The notes beneath the pieces were generated by a model. That model was not told where the DNA came from and did no database searches. It saw only the letters and a program-made list of their open reading frames with translations. 32,291 bases of DNA from DAINPP01 sp036743375 (GTDB lineage: Bacteria > Thermotogota > Thermotogae > MWEM01), in assembly GCA_036743375.1 (NCBI GenBank), contig DAINPP010000034.1:1-32291 (forward strand), written 5' to 3'. Position numbers and translations under genes: made by a program. Shown here piece by piece: positions 1-8,328 of the stretch (positions are counted from its first letter, which is position 1; the number at the start of each line of letters is the position of its first letter).

Positions 1-1067
1 TCAAAGGAAAAGTCCTTGAACACAGAGTCTTCACCGTAGGCAAAAGAGAGCTTTTCGCCTTTTATAACCGGAATGGATTGGTCCGTTCTGATATTTGTTT
101 TTTCTGAGACTGAAACCGTGTTGATGAATGTATCAATTCTCTCAGCGGCAACTTCCGTTTGTGCCAGCGTTGAAATGATGGATGGCAGCATCCAGAAGGG
201 CCATGATAACGAGTTTGATACGGAGGCAAGACCTGTCATGGCTCCGATGGACAACTTTCCCATCAGAACGAACCAGATTTCGAGAAAGGCCTGTCCCGAG
301 ATGATGAAATAAGTGGTCAGGTTGTTGAATCCCAACATCTTTCCGAATTCTCTTTGTTGATTGATCAAGGCGGTTCCATATTGTTTATGAACACCGTCAA
401 GCGCCTTTTCTTCCAGCGTTTTACTGTTGTATGATTTGATCAAATCCACTCTTTCGAGTGAATGGGAATAAAAGGTTCTCAGCGACTCGTCCTTATCCTG
501 AACTGCCTTTTTTGCATCTTTCAGCTTTGATTTGAACAGCTTTGGAATAAAGATGGAGAAGACAGAAATACCCATGATAATAAAGCCCAGTTCCCAGCAG
601 TTTTTCATCATAAAATACATGGCGAGTGAAAACTGAAGGATACCGTTCACAATGGGGAATACGATGTTGGAATAAAAGCCGGCGATCAATTCCGTGTCGG
701 CTATCAGCAATGTGTTGTATTTACCGTATTCGGTTTGTTCTACCTTTCTGAAATCCCCGTTATACAACGAGGTTCTTATTCGTTTCTGAAGATTCTTCTG
801 AATATGCTGATTGAGTTTTTCGGAGATATAATCCTTCAGATAGGTACTGAGCCCTCCGATGGTGAGAAAGATAACCAGCAGGACGCCGTCACGGATAAAC
901 AGATCCGTTGTGAATGATGAAAAGCCGTTGACCATTTTGGTATAAGTTTCTGCTACGAGATACCTGTAAATACCGCATCCAAGCGTTGCGAACAGGAGCA
1001 GTGTGAAAAGTGAAGCGTTCGGTTTGGAGAATTTTCTGATGAGTTTAATCGTTCCTTTTTTCTTCAT
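1..1067 (-). CDS. ABC exporter half-transporter, partial (C-terminus outside window)
   Basis: A minus-strand reading frame runs open from an ATG at 1067 to the window edge, about 355 codons. It encodes an N-terminal type-I exporter transmembrane domain with several hydrophobic segments. The start of a nucleotide-binding domain follows, with the A-loop-like motif KLSFAYGEDSVFKDFSF at the visible end. Walker A, signature and Walker B lie beyond the window. The ATG overlaps the stop of the upstream exporter gene in an ATGA, so the two are translationally coupled and probably form a heterodimeric ABC exporter in the inner membrane. The substrate is unknown; peptides, lipids and drugs are all possible. 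The reading as an ABC exporter is firm, the cargo is not. Confidence 0.85.
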   Translation of the reverse strand, partial: MKKKGTIKLIRKFSKPNASLFTLLLFATLGCGIYRYLVAETYTKMVNGFSSFTTDLFIRDGVLLVIFLTIGGLSTYLKDYISEKLNQHIQKNLQKRIRTSLYNGDFRKVEQTEYGKYNTLLIADTELIAGFYSNIVFPIVNGILQFSLAMYFMMKNCWELGFIIMGISVFSIFIPKLFKSKLKDAKKAVQDKDESLRTFYSHSLERVDLIKSYNSKTLEEKALDGVHKQYGTALINQQREFGKMLGFNNLTTYFIISGQAFLEIWFVLMGKLSIGAMTGLASVSNSLSWPFWMLPSIISTLAQTEVAAERIDTFINTVSVSEKTNIRTDQSIPVIKGEKLSFAYGEDSVFKDFSF

Positions 1068-2710
1068 GCGATTCTCCCCCTTTCCAGTGTTATGATTCTG
1101 TCCGCAAAATTATTTCCTATTTCCTTGTGTGAAATAACGATGATCCCTTTGTGTTCCGAAAGCCTTTTTAAATTCTTTTGAATCCTGATGACATTCTTTT
1201 CATCGAGTGCCGAGAAAGGTTCATCCAGGATGATGAATGGGGCGTTTTTATAAATCGCCCTTCCGATGGCAATTCTCTGCAGCTGTCCCTTTGAAAATCC
1301 CCTTGAGGCGTTAATCCGGGTCATGAATTTTTCAGGCAGTTCAGTTGAAAATTCCGAGATCCCCGAGAGTTGTGCGGCGAGTTCAAGATCTTTACTCGGG
1401 CTGTTCATCGTGATATTTTCGGCGAGCGAAAGACCTTCAACGACGAAATCTCCCTGTGGCACATAGGCAACGGATCTGAAATCACAGGGTTGAGACCCCC
1501 TTTCCGTTTCTATATACACTTGCCCGCTATTTGGCGTGTACAATCCGAGTAAGAGTTTAAGCAATGTGGTCTTTCCTGACCCGCTTGGCCCTTTGATCAG
1601 GAGTATTTCTCCCGTTTTGCAGTTCAGATTTATATTATGAAGGACTTTGTTTTCACCGTAGGCATAATCGGCATTTTTTATTCTCAGTGAAAGGGTATCT
1701 TCGGGATAACCTGTTGTGCTATCCGGTTGTTCTTCCTCTTTCAGATTGAGAAAGTCAACACATCTGTTGAATGAGGCCTTTTGCTGTGCAACATCGGCAA
1801 AACTCTGCGGTAGTCGTGTCATTGGCCAAAGGATGACGTTACTCAGAATAGTCAGAATAGCGGTCATTTCACCGAAGGTCATCAATCCCTCACTGATCTG
1901 CATGACACTGAACATGATGATCAGGGCACAGGGGAAATTGGCAAAGAATATGGAAAAACCGTTGAGTTTTCCGCTGTAATCCTTGTTTTGGATGGCCGTT
2001 TGTCTTTTGTTTTCAAAATGTCTGTCATAGAGTTCATCAACGTATGATTCTGCGTTATACACTCTGGTGATGTCGGTGTTGTGGAATTCTTCATCGAAAA
2101 AATTATTCAGGGTTCCGATATTTTTCTGAAGTTCTTTGGAATTCCCTTCTATCTTTTTGGAATAATAACGAATCAGAACGACAAGGGGAATGGAACCGAG
2201 CAACGATATAAGGCACAAAAGGGGTGAATAAGTGAAGATAATATAATAACCAAATCCTATACTCGCAATCTGTACAACGAGTGGGAGGAGATATTTTGGA
2301 AGGTGTTCACGCATGATTTTGACATCCGATTCGAGTAACGTGAACATGTTTCCCTTCTGCATGCCATCCCAGTCGGCCTGTGGAATCCGGTAAATCTTGT
2401 CGTAAACCAACGTCAGCAACCGTTTTCCGTTGTCGACGGAAAGTTTTTCCCAGAAGGGTCTTCTGATGCGTACGAGTATGGCGTAAATGATGACAAAACA
2501 GAACAGAACCAGTAGTGCCTGGATGATGGAGCCTTCCTGGTCACCAAGTGCAATATCGACACCGAGCCTGAGCTGATTTCCCAGGAATACATGGAAGATA
2601 GAGATTAAAAAAATCATGATTGTTAAAATTAGATATTTTATAGGTGGTTTTGCCGTGAAACGAAGCAAGTTGAGATAGGAATACTTTTTAAAGTTTTTGT
2701 TCATTTTCAA
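1064..2710 (-). CDS. ABC exporter half-transporter (TMD-NBD fusion)
   Basis: About 548 residues: a six-helix type-I exporter membrane domain (roughly residues 20-320) fused to an ATPase domain. Visible motifs are Walker A GPSGSGKTT (about 374-382), Walker B FIILDEP (about 492-498), a D-loop SALD and an H-loop ISH. The signature is FSKGQ (about 472-476) rather than LSGGQ. I place the start at TTG 2710, 7 nt after AGGAGG (2718-2723). An ATG at 2704 is the alternative, and the upstream in-frame ATG at 2743 has no ribosome site. The gene overlaps the next exporter gene by 4 nt, which suggests a heterodimer with one possibly weakened ATP site. The substrate cannot be read from the sequence. Confidence 0.88.
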   Translation of the reverse strand: MKMNKNFKKYSYLNLLRFTAKPPIKYLILTIMIFLISIFHVFLGNQLRLGVDIALGDQEGSIIQALLVLFCFVIIYAILVRIRRPFWEKLSVDNGKRLLTLVYDKIYRIPQADWDGMQKGNMFTLLESDVKIMREHLPKYLLPLVVQIASIGFGYYIIFTYSPLLCLISLLGSIPLVVLIRYYSKKIEGNSKELQKNIGTLNNFFDEEFHNTDITRVYNAESYVDELYDRHFENKRQTAIQNKDYSGKLNGFSIFFANFPCALIIMFSVMQISEGLMTFGEMTAILTILSNVILWPMTRLPQSFADVAQQKASFNRCVDFLNLKEEEQPDSTTGYPEDTLSLRIKNADYAYGENKVLHNINLNCKTGEILLIKGPSGSGKTTLLKLLLGLYTPNSGQVYIETERGSQPCDFRSVAYVPQGDFVVEGLSLAENITMNSPSKDLELAAQLSGISEFSTELPEKFMTRINASRGFSKGQLQRIAIGRAIYKNAPFIILDEPFSALDEKNVIRIQKNLKRLSEHKGIIVISHKEIGNNFADRIITLERGRIA

Positions 2711-2772
2711 AATATAACCTCCTAATATAAAAATATGCATCATAACTTGAAATAATTAATCTAACAATCAAT

Positions 2773-2801
2773 ATAATAGCAAAAGAAATGCGAATAGTCA
2801 A
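2773..2801 (-). promoter_or_regulatory. Sigma70-like promoter of the ABC exporter pair
   Basis: On the minus strand a TTGACT -35 (2796-2801) is separated by 17 nt from a TATTAT -10 (2773-2778). Transcription would start near 2766, giving a leader of about 56 nt to the TTG start at 2710. The match to consensus is near-perfect and the spacing ideal. Confidence 0.7.
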
Positions 2802-3038
2802 GAGTAAATTGCAATATATACGATTAATTCTTAAATATCAATATGAGAATAAAAAATATTGTGTATTCAAGCTATAGAAATAAATATAAAACGTTATTTA
2901 AAATAATTAGTTTTGTAGTATAGAGAAGTTACAGTCTTTGTTGCCCGTTGAAATTCTGAAATTCTTCAAAAATCGAAGAATATTTATATTTATCAAGTGA
3001 TAGACCCTTTAATCGGGAATAAAGGAGGATAATGAAGG

Positions 3039-3067
3039 TTGTATTAATCTTGTTTTTTTATTATGAT
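3039..3067 (+). promoter_or_regulatory. Promoter of the alpha-galactoside operon
   Basis: A TTGTAT -35 (3039-3044) and a TATGAT -10 (3062-3067) are spaced by exactly 17 nt. The -10 box lies within the left arm of the inverted repeat at 3061-3112, and the expected start point (near 3074) lies there as well. A repressor bound to the repeat would therefore block RNA polymerase directly. Confidence 0.6.
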
Positions 3068-3112
3068 AGTAAACGGTACAGTTAACGATAACTGTACCGT
3101 TTACTATCATAA
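3061..3112. promoter_or_regulatory. Perfect 24-bp inverted repeat, candidate LacI-family operator
   Basis: Positions 3061-3084 and 3089-3112 are exact reverse complements, separated by 4 nt (ACGA). The centre is a CpG (3086-3087), as is usual in LacI/GalR-family operators, and each arm contains GTAAAC/GTTTAC. The repeat covers the -10 box and expected start of the sugar operon, and a LacI-family gene ends that operon. Both strands lack a U-tract after the hairpin, so it is not a terminator. In the transcript, part of the left arm would lie upstream of the start point. The binding partner is inferred. Confidence 0.65.
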
Positions 3113-3140
3113 GACAGATGTTTTCATAAGGAGGAGAAAC

Positions 3141-4385
3141 ATGAAAAAGGTCGTTTTGTTTATCGTTATCGCAACGTTGTTCACAGGTTTTGCTTTTTCT
3201 GATCCGTTGACACTCTGGCATACGTCACTCGTTGTGGAATGGGCCGGAAGAGATGAAAGTGTAAAACTTTTTGAGACAAACACGAAGCTCGACGTAAAAA
3301 AGGACTATGGACCAGCACTTTACAGAGATGCACTTCAGAACTTTATCATTCAGTCAAAGACAGGTAATCCGGATGTAGTTGAAACCGTTCTTGAACAGAT
3401 GTTCACACTGGCAAAAGCCAATCTTTTATTGCCGATTGATGAATACTGGGCGGAATATGCCGACAAGGATCAATATGCTCAGAATGCGGTGGAGGCACTG
3501 ACATTCAATGGAAAGCTTTACGGTGTGCCGTACAACACTAATGTCAGATTACTTCTGTACAGAAAATCAGTCTTTGAGGAAAACGGTCTGAAAGTTCCAG
3601 AGACATGGGATGAACTCGTGAATACGGCAGCGTATATCACGAAGAACGTTGATGACATGCAGGGATTTATGTTCACAACGAAGACGAGAGAAGTCAGGGC
3701 ATTCCAGGAATTCATGTCTTTCTATCTTCAGCTGAACAAACACATGTTTGAAGTAACGGATGAGGGTGTGAAATGCGTGGCAACAAAAGCACAGCTTCAA
3801 CAGGTTCTTCAGCTGTATTATGATATGTTTTTCGACGGAGGAATTAGTCTGAATGAAAGGGGTGCGGACTGGAAGGCGCTCGATTATGGATATACAGCCG
3901 GAAAATATGCCATGGTTACTGTAGGACCGTGGATCTGGGGTCATAGATTTGAAGAGGAAGCGAGGGGAGAAATTCTTGATGATACCGGGATCATCGCCAT
4001 TCCCGTAGCGTCAAATGGGACACCTGGAACCTATATGGAAGTGAAACCAATCTGTGTCAACAAATTCTCAAAGAATCCGGATGGGGCATTTGAACTGGTC
4101 AAGGAAGTTACTTCAAAGGAATTTCAGTATCTGCTCGATTCACAGGCCGGTGTCCTTTCTCCGAGAAAAGACGTGATGGCAATGCCTGAAATGAAAGATA
4201 ACTGGTGGTTAAGCGGTTTTTCAAAGTATATGGAAACCGGTGTTGCACTTGATCCTGTAAGTTGGGAAAGACCACAGACGTTGATCATTGAAGCCATACA
4301 GAAGGTCATCTACAAACAGATGACACCTGAAAAGGCCGCCGACTGGTTACTGGACAATTTCAATAAGATAGCAAAATCTCTTTAA
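3141..4385 (+). CDS. Extracellular sugar-binding protein of an ABC importer
   Basis: A 414-residue family-1 solute-binding protein (MalE/MsmE type). A cleavable signal peptide covers about residues 1-20 and ends near FAFS-DP, with no lipobox cysteine, so the protein is probably soluble in a periplasm. The mature part shows the class features LWHT near the start, YGVPYN (near residue 105) and an aromatic-rich C-terminal half typical of oligosaccharide binding. The start at ATG 3141 follows AAGGAGGAG closely; upstream in-frame codons lie inside the palindrome. It is the first gene of the operon with two permeases and an alpha-galactosidase, so melibiose, raffinose or galacto-oligosaccharides are the likely ligands. 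That substrate is inferred from context. Confidence 0.88.
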   Translation: MKKVVLFIVIATLFTGFAFSDPLTLWHTSLVVEWAGRDESVKLFETNTKLDVKKDYGPALYRDALQNFIIQSKTGNPDVVETVLEQMFTLAKANLLLPIDEYWAEYADKDQYAQNAVEALTFNGKLYGVPYNTNVRLLLYRKSVFEENGLKVPETWDELVNTAAYITKNVDDMQGFMFTTKTREVRAFQEFMSFYLQLNKHMFEVTDEGVKCVATKAQLQQVLQLYYDMFFDGGISLNERGADWKALDYGYTAGKYAMVTVGPWIWGHRFEEEARGEILDDTGIIAIPVASNGTPGTYMEVKPICVNKFSKNPDGAFELVKEVTSKEFQYLLDSQAGVLSPRKDVMAMPEMKDNWWLSGFSKYMETGVALDPVSWERPQTLIIEAIQKVIYKQMTPEKAADWLLDNFNKIAKSL

Positions 4386-4404
4386 TTTATATCAAGAACA
4401 CTTG

Positions 4405-4432
4405 GCTCCCACCGTTGTGTGGGAGCATTTTT
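4405..4432 (+). terminator. Intercistronic hairpin after the binding-protein gene
   Basis: GCTCCCAC (4405-4412) pairs perfectly with GTGGGAGC (4419-4426) around a 6-nt loop, followed by ATTTTTC. It lies between the binding-protein stop and the first permease and would act as a partial terminator or as a 3' stabiliser of the binding-protein message. This fits the usual need for more binding protein than permease. Confidence 0.7.
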
Positions 4433-4444
4433 CAGGAGGTAAGA

Positions 4445-5323
4445 ATGACAAGAGAAAAAAAGAGAGCCATGACGGGATATCTCGTTATGATACCCGTTCT
4501 GCTCGTGTTTGCGATTCTCATCTTTTATCCGGCGGTTCGTGCCTTTTTTGACAGTTTCACCGATTACAGCCTGTTTACACCAATTCCAACGTTCATCGGG
4601 ATGGACAATTATCATACGGTGCTGGCCGACATAGAATTCTGGCAGTTATTTGGAAGAACCTTGTTGCTGGTGTTTTTTTCGGTGGCATTGCAATATATCC
4701 TCGGTATGTCACTGGCGCTTCTGTTGAACGAAGAACTCAGAGGCATGAAATGGGTAAAGTATATCATCATGATTCCGTGGGTTATTCCGGTTGTTTCAAC
4801 TGTTGTAATGTTTGACTGGATGATGTTGCCGAAATATGGCCTCTTTAATATGATCCTCTCCGCCATCGGGCTTGGTGATCTGACCCGTTACTGGTTTGGG
4901 GATCCGAGCTTTGCGTTTGGTATTATCATCATGATGCATGTATGGAGAAACATGCCATTTTATGCGATAACGTTGCTTGCAGGGCTTAAATCAATTCCAA
5001 AAGGGTATTATGAGGCGGCACAGATTGATGGTGCCAATACCGTTCAGTGTTTTTTCGGCATAACGTTGCCGCAATTGAAATATCCGTCTATGATCGTTAT
5101 TGTTCTTCATGTGCTGTGGACGTTCAACAATTTCGACATGATTTATCTTTCGACAGGGGGAGGACCGGTAGGATCAACGGAAGTCCTATCGACGAGAGTT
5201 TACGAAACGGCGTGGACTAATTATGAATACGGAAAGGCCTCCGCCATCGGTATTCTCATGATGATTCTGATGCTGATCTTCTCCCTTGTATATATACGGC
5301 TTGTCAGGAGTGATGAGGTATGA
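4445..5323 (+). CDS. Sugar ABC transporter permease, MalF/UgpA type
   Basis: A 292-residue integral membrane protein with about six hydrophobic helices and the EAA loop EAAQIDGANTVQCFFGITLP, which docks on the transport ATPase. Residues near the start (YLVMIPVLLVFAILIFYPAV) are typical of the first permease of CUT1 sugar importers. The ATG at 4445 lies 5 nt after AGGAGG (4434-4439); an in-frame extension to 4415 would run into the hairpin and is rejected. The stop overlaps the next permease start by 4 nt, so the two subunits are coupled. It pairs with the downstream permease to form the inner-membrane channel. Substrate is inferred from the alpha-galactosidase two genes on. Confidence 0.9.
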   Translation: MTREKKRAMTGYLVMIPVLLVFAILIFYPAVRAFFDSFTDYSLFTPIPTFIGMDNYHTVLADIEFWQLFGRTLLLVFFSVALQYILGMSLALLLNEELRGMKWVKYIIMIPWVIPVVSTVVMFDWMMLPKYGLFNMILSAIGLGDLTRYWFGDPSFAFGIIIMMHVWRNMPFYAITLLAGLKSIPKGYYEAAQIDGANTVQCFFGITLPQLKYPSMIVIVLHVLWTFNNFDMIYLSTGGGPVGSTEVLSTRVYETAWTNYEYGKASAIGILMMILMLIFSLVYIRLVRSDEV

Positions 5324-6156
5324 TCAGAAAAAAGAAACAGTTTTATAAATATGTCTTACTGATGCTGTTTGCGGCTTTTATATTGATCCCGTTCATCTGG
5401 ATCCTGTATTCGTCTTTCAGAGCGGAAGTGGATCTTTTTTCCGGTACTTTTTTTCACAATGAAAAACCGCTGAGTTTTGATCATTACAAAGACGTCTTTT
5501 CATCCGGACAGAGTGCGGCTTTTGGAACTTATCTCAGAAATTCGTTTGTTATCGCAATAACTTCGACGGTTATCGTCGTTGTCATCGCCTTATTCGGTGC
5601 TTATGCGTTGTCACGCTTTAAGATGAGACTGAAAGACGGTATCATCGTAACATTGCTGCTTTCAAACATGTTTCCGCAGGTCTTGCTCATTATTCCGCTT
5701 TTTGGGATTATTTTCTCACTGAACCTTATTGATTCATTTCTTGGTATAATACTGACACATGTGGTGTTGGGATTGCCATTCGGAATTTGGCTGATAAAGG
5801 GCTATTTTGACTCTATTCCGAAGGAGATCGATGAAGCGGCCATGATAGACGGCTTGAAACCGTTTGGCGTTTTATGGCGGATTATCATTCCGATAACGGC
5901 ACCCGGGGTAGTGGTTGCCGCTTTTTACGCCTTTATGGTTTCCTGGGGAGATTTTCTCTTTGCTTCGATCATCTCACAATCTCTGGAAACACAAACTCTT
6001 CCAATAGGGTTAAATAAATTTTTTGGTTCAACGCAGATAAAATGGGGCGCGATAAATGCCGCGACGATTATTACGATCATACCAACGATCATACTGTATG
6101 CCATCCTTCAGAAATGGGTCGTGGAAGGCTTAACGGCAGGATCAGTTAAAGGATAA
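5320..6156 (+). CDS. Sugar ABC transporter permease, MalG/UgpE type
   Basis: A 278-residue second CUT1 permease with about six membrane helices. Its EAA loop, EAAMIDGLKPFGVLWRIIIP, is intact, and the C-terminal ending WVVEGLTAGSVKG is characteristic of MalG-type subunits. It starts inside the stop of the first permease (ATGA) and ends 11 nt before the alpha-galactosidase. No ATP-binding subunit follows, so this importer must use an ATPase encoded elsewhere, as MsmK/UgpC-type shared ATPases do in other bacteria. Confidence 0.9.
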   Translation: MIRKKKQFYKYVLLMLFAAFILIPFIWILYSSFRAEVDLFSGTFFHNEKPLSFDHYKDVFSSGQSAAFGTYLRNSFVIAITSTVIVVVIALFGAYALSRFKMRLKDGIIVTLLLSNMFPQVLLIIPLFGIIFSLNLIDSFLGIILTHVVLGLPFGIWLIKGYFDSIPKEIDEAAMIDGLKPFGVLWRIIIPITAPGVVVAAFYAFMVSWGDFLFASIISQSLETQTLPIGLNKFFGSTQIKWGAINAATIITIIPTIILYAILQKWVVEGLTAGSVKG

Positions 6157-6167
6157 AGGAGAAAAAC

Positions 6168-8276
6168 ATGGCAATCAGATATAATTCGGAAAAAAAATTA
6201 TGGGTACTTGAAACCCGGAATACGGCTTATTCGTTTGGCGTATATCAATCGGGGATGGTTAAGCACACCTATTGGGGGAAAAAACTGTCCCGTATGGAAG
6301 ATTATCCGGGCTTTGACTATTACTTTGACAGCCCGTGGTGGAACTGGAATGATGAATTTCCCACGAGGGGAGAAGCCAGTAAGACGGAACCCTGTCTTCA
6401 GCTTATCTATGCGGATGGTGTCAGAGATGTGAATCTGAGGTATAAAACACATGAAATAGAAGGTGAAGAGCTGCGCGTGAGCCTGAATGATGAACTTTAC
6501 AACCTCGAGGTCGTTTTGGTTTACAAGGTCTTTGCGGAATACGATTTGTTTGAACGATCAGCCTATATCGTAAATCGTTCCGACCAGGATATAACCGTTG
6601 AGAATTTTAAGAGTGCCTCCTTTTATCTTCCTCAGAAAGACAGTTATCGGCTGACGCATCTTAACGGTATGTGGGCTCATGAGACGAGGATTACGAGAGA
6701 GAAAATCGAACCCGGCAAGAGGGTGCTTGAAAGCAGAGAAGGCAGGACCAGCGCATTTCATAATCCCTTTTTTGCGATAGATGACCGTGCAACGGAAGAT
6801 GCCGGTGATGTCTGGTTTGGTCTGCTTGCCTGGGGAGGAAACTGGAAAACGCTCCTTCACAAGATTCCCTATGAAACGGTTCAGATTTGCACCGGTATGA
6901 ATGACTGGGATTTTACTTTCACGTTGAAGGCCGGTGAAGAATTTCAGGCGCCACCCGTTCATTGTGGATATACTTCCCTTGGTTTTGGTGAAATGAGTCG
7001 AAACCTCCACCGATTTCAGCTTGAGAAGATCATGCCGAAGGAAGGTGCTTTGAAGATTAGAAAAGTCCTCTATAATTCCTGGGAGGCAACGGCCTTTGAT
7101 GTGAATGAGGAGAATCAGAAACGCTTGGCCGACAAGGCTTCTCAGATCGGCTGTGAGATATTTGTCATCGATGACGGCTGGTTTGGTCAGCGTTCGGATG
7201 ATACGGCAGGATTGGGTGACTGGTATGTCAACAGAGAGAAATTTCCGAATGGACTTGAACCCTTGATCGATTATGTGAACACGAAGGGAATGGACTTTGG
7301 TATCTGGATAGAACCGGAAATGGTGAATACGGATAGCGATCTCTACAGGGCACATCCGGACTGGGTCCTTCAGTTTCCAAACAGACCCAGAACGGAATGC
7401 AGAAATCAGCTGATTCTGAATCTTGCCCGTGAAGATGTCAAGCGATATGTCTTTGAGAGTGTGGATCGTCTGTTAACGGACTACAATGTGAAATTTATCA
7501 AATGGGATATGAACAGACCCGTTTACGAGTCGGGCTGGCTGGAGTCTGAAGATCCGAGAAGAATGTGGACACAGTCTGTGGAAAATCTGTACGATATCTG
7601 GAAAATGCTGAAGGAAAAACATCCCGATGTCATCCTGGAAGCCTGTTCTTCCGGAGGTGCAAGGGTGGATACGGCGATTATGCGATATGCCGATCAGTTC
7701 TGGACTTCCGACAATACGGATCCGTATGACAGGCAGTGCATACAGGAGGGGTTCAGTCTCTGTTATAACACGAAGATGATGATGGGCTGGGTAACCGACT
7801 GGGGGGGGAAAGATGCCTACCCGCTTGAGTATCGTTTCCATGCTTCCATGATGGGATCACTCGGGATTGGCTCGGATCTTTCAGCGTACACGGAGGAGGA
7901 ATTGAAGAAATCGGCGGAGTTGATTTCTTTGTATAAAATGATTCGCAACACCGTTCAGAATGGATCCGTTTACAGAATCATCTCCCCTTATGAGGAACCC
8001 TTCACCATAAAGGAGTATCTGTCCGAAGATGAGAATGAAGTCGTCCTGTTCTGCATGAAGAATCCTTCACCACTTTCTCTTTTTAAGATTTTAAGGGTTA
8101 AATTCAAGGCGCTTCAGGAAGACGCCGTTTATCGTATAGTGGGGACTGAATTAGAATTTTCCGGTGCATTCCTGATGTATAGGGGACTGGATATTAATTT
8201 CATGCAGGATTATAAGGTATCGGTGAAGGATAACAATCACTTTGACAGTAAAATAATCCTATTGAACCGATTATAA
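6168..8276 (+). CDS. Alpha-galactosidase, glycoside hydrolase family 36
   Basis: A 702-residue GH36 enzyme that releases terminal alpha-1,6-galactose from melibiose, raffinose and related oligosaccharides. An N-terminal beta-sandwich domain (about 1-290) precedes a (beta/alpha)8 barrel and a short C-terminal beta domain. Family marks are FVIDDGWFG, GIWIEPEMV, KWDMNRP with the predicted nucleophile Asp447, EACSSGGARVD, and WTSDNTD with the predicted acid/base Asp515. There is no signal peptide, so the sugar is cleaved in the cytoplasm after import. The length is closer to the roughly 730-residue Firmicutes-type enzymes than to the roughly 550-residue Thermotoga GalA. ATG 6168 follows AAAGGAG. 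Start, family and role are secure; the exact natural substrate is not. Confidence 0.93.
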   Translation: MAIRYNSEKKLWVLETRNTAYSFGVYQSGMVKHTYWGKKLSRMEDYPGFDYYFDSPWWNWNDEFPTRGEASKTEPCLQLIYADGVRDVNLRYKTHEIEGEELRVSLNDELYNLEVVLVYKVFAEYDLFERSAYIVNRSDQDITVENFKSASFYLPQKDSYRLTHLNGMWAHETRITREKIEPGKRVLESREGRTSAFHNPFFAIDDRATEDAGDVWFGLLAWGGNWKTLLHKIPYETVQICTGMNDWDFTFTLKAGEEFQAPPVHCGYTSLGFGEMSRNLHRFQLEKIMPKEGALKIRKVLYNSWEATAFDVNEENQKRLADKASQIGCEIFVIDDGWFGQRSDDTAGLGDWYVNREKFPNGLEPLIDYVNTKGMDFGIWIEPEMVNTDSDLYRAHPDWVLQFPNRPRTECRNQLILNLAREDVKRYVFESVDRLLTDYNVKFIKWDMNRPVYESGWLESEDPRRMWTQSVENLYDIWKMLKEKHPDVILEACSSGGARVDTAIMRYADQFWTSDNTDPYDRQCIQEGFSLCYNTKMMMGWVTDWGGKDAYPLEYRFHASMMGSLGIGSDLSAYTEEELKKSAELISLYKMIRNTVQNGSVYRIISPYEEPFTIKEYLSEDENEVVLFCMKNPSPLSLFKILRVKFKALQEDAVYRIVGTELEFSGAFLMYRGLDINFMQDYKVSVKDNNHFDSKIILLNRL

Positions 8277-8287
8277 TGTATTATAAT
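8271..8287. promoter_or_regulatory. Near-palindrome with two TATAAT boxes before the LacI-family gene
   Basis: TTATAATGTATTATAA (8271-8286) is an almost perfect inverted repeat carrying TATAAT at 8272 and again at 8282. It spans the alpha-galactosidase stop and sits about 43 nt before the regulator start. No well-spaced -35 is visible. TTGACA at 8242 is 24 nt from the first TATAAT, and TTGAAC at 8262 is 14 nt from the second. It could be a weak internal promoter or operator for the regulator. Confidence 0.25.
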
Positions 8288-8328
8288 TAAATGCAATAAG
8301 ACAATCTCTTTTAAAAGAAGATGATATA

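Larger units (their letters stand above)
2711..3140. other. Divergent intergenic region, 430 bp, A+T-rich
   Basis: This gap separates the minus-strand exporter operon from the plus-strand sugar operon. It holds one promoter on each strand and the 24-bp inverted repeat, all listed separately. A small hairpin-forming sequence, ATTCTTC/GAAGAAT with a 7-nt loop, lies at 2961-2981; it has no clean U-tract and no role I can assign. A Shine-Dalgarno-like AAAGGAGG at 3021-3028 is followed 3 nt later by an ATG with 17 sense codons, but this lies upstream of the predicted transcription start. I see no convincing protein or RNA gene here. Confidence 0.6.

Noticed and set aside
2842..2922. Small reading frame of 26 codons starting MRIKNIVY in the divergent intergenic region
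   Set aside because: There is no ribosome site, the composition is what A+T-rich spacer gives by chance, and I see no support for translation.
3061..3112. Palindrome read as a transcription terminator or mobile-element end
   Set aside because: No U-tract follows the hairpin on either strand, and no transposase gene, target duplication or second copy is present in the window. The overlap with a well-spaced promoter makes an operator more likely.
6558..7355. Long antisense reading frame (265 codons) opposite the alpha-galactosidase
   Set aside because: The sense strand encodes a well-conserved GH36 catalytic domain. The antisense product has no recognisable features and is a shadow frame.
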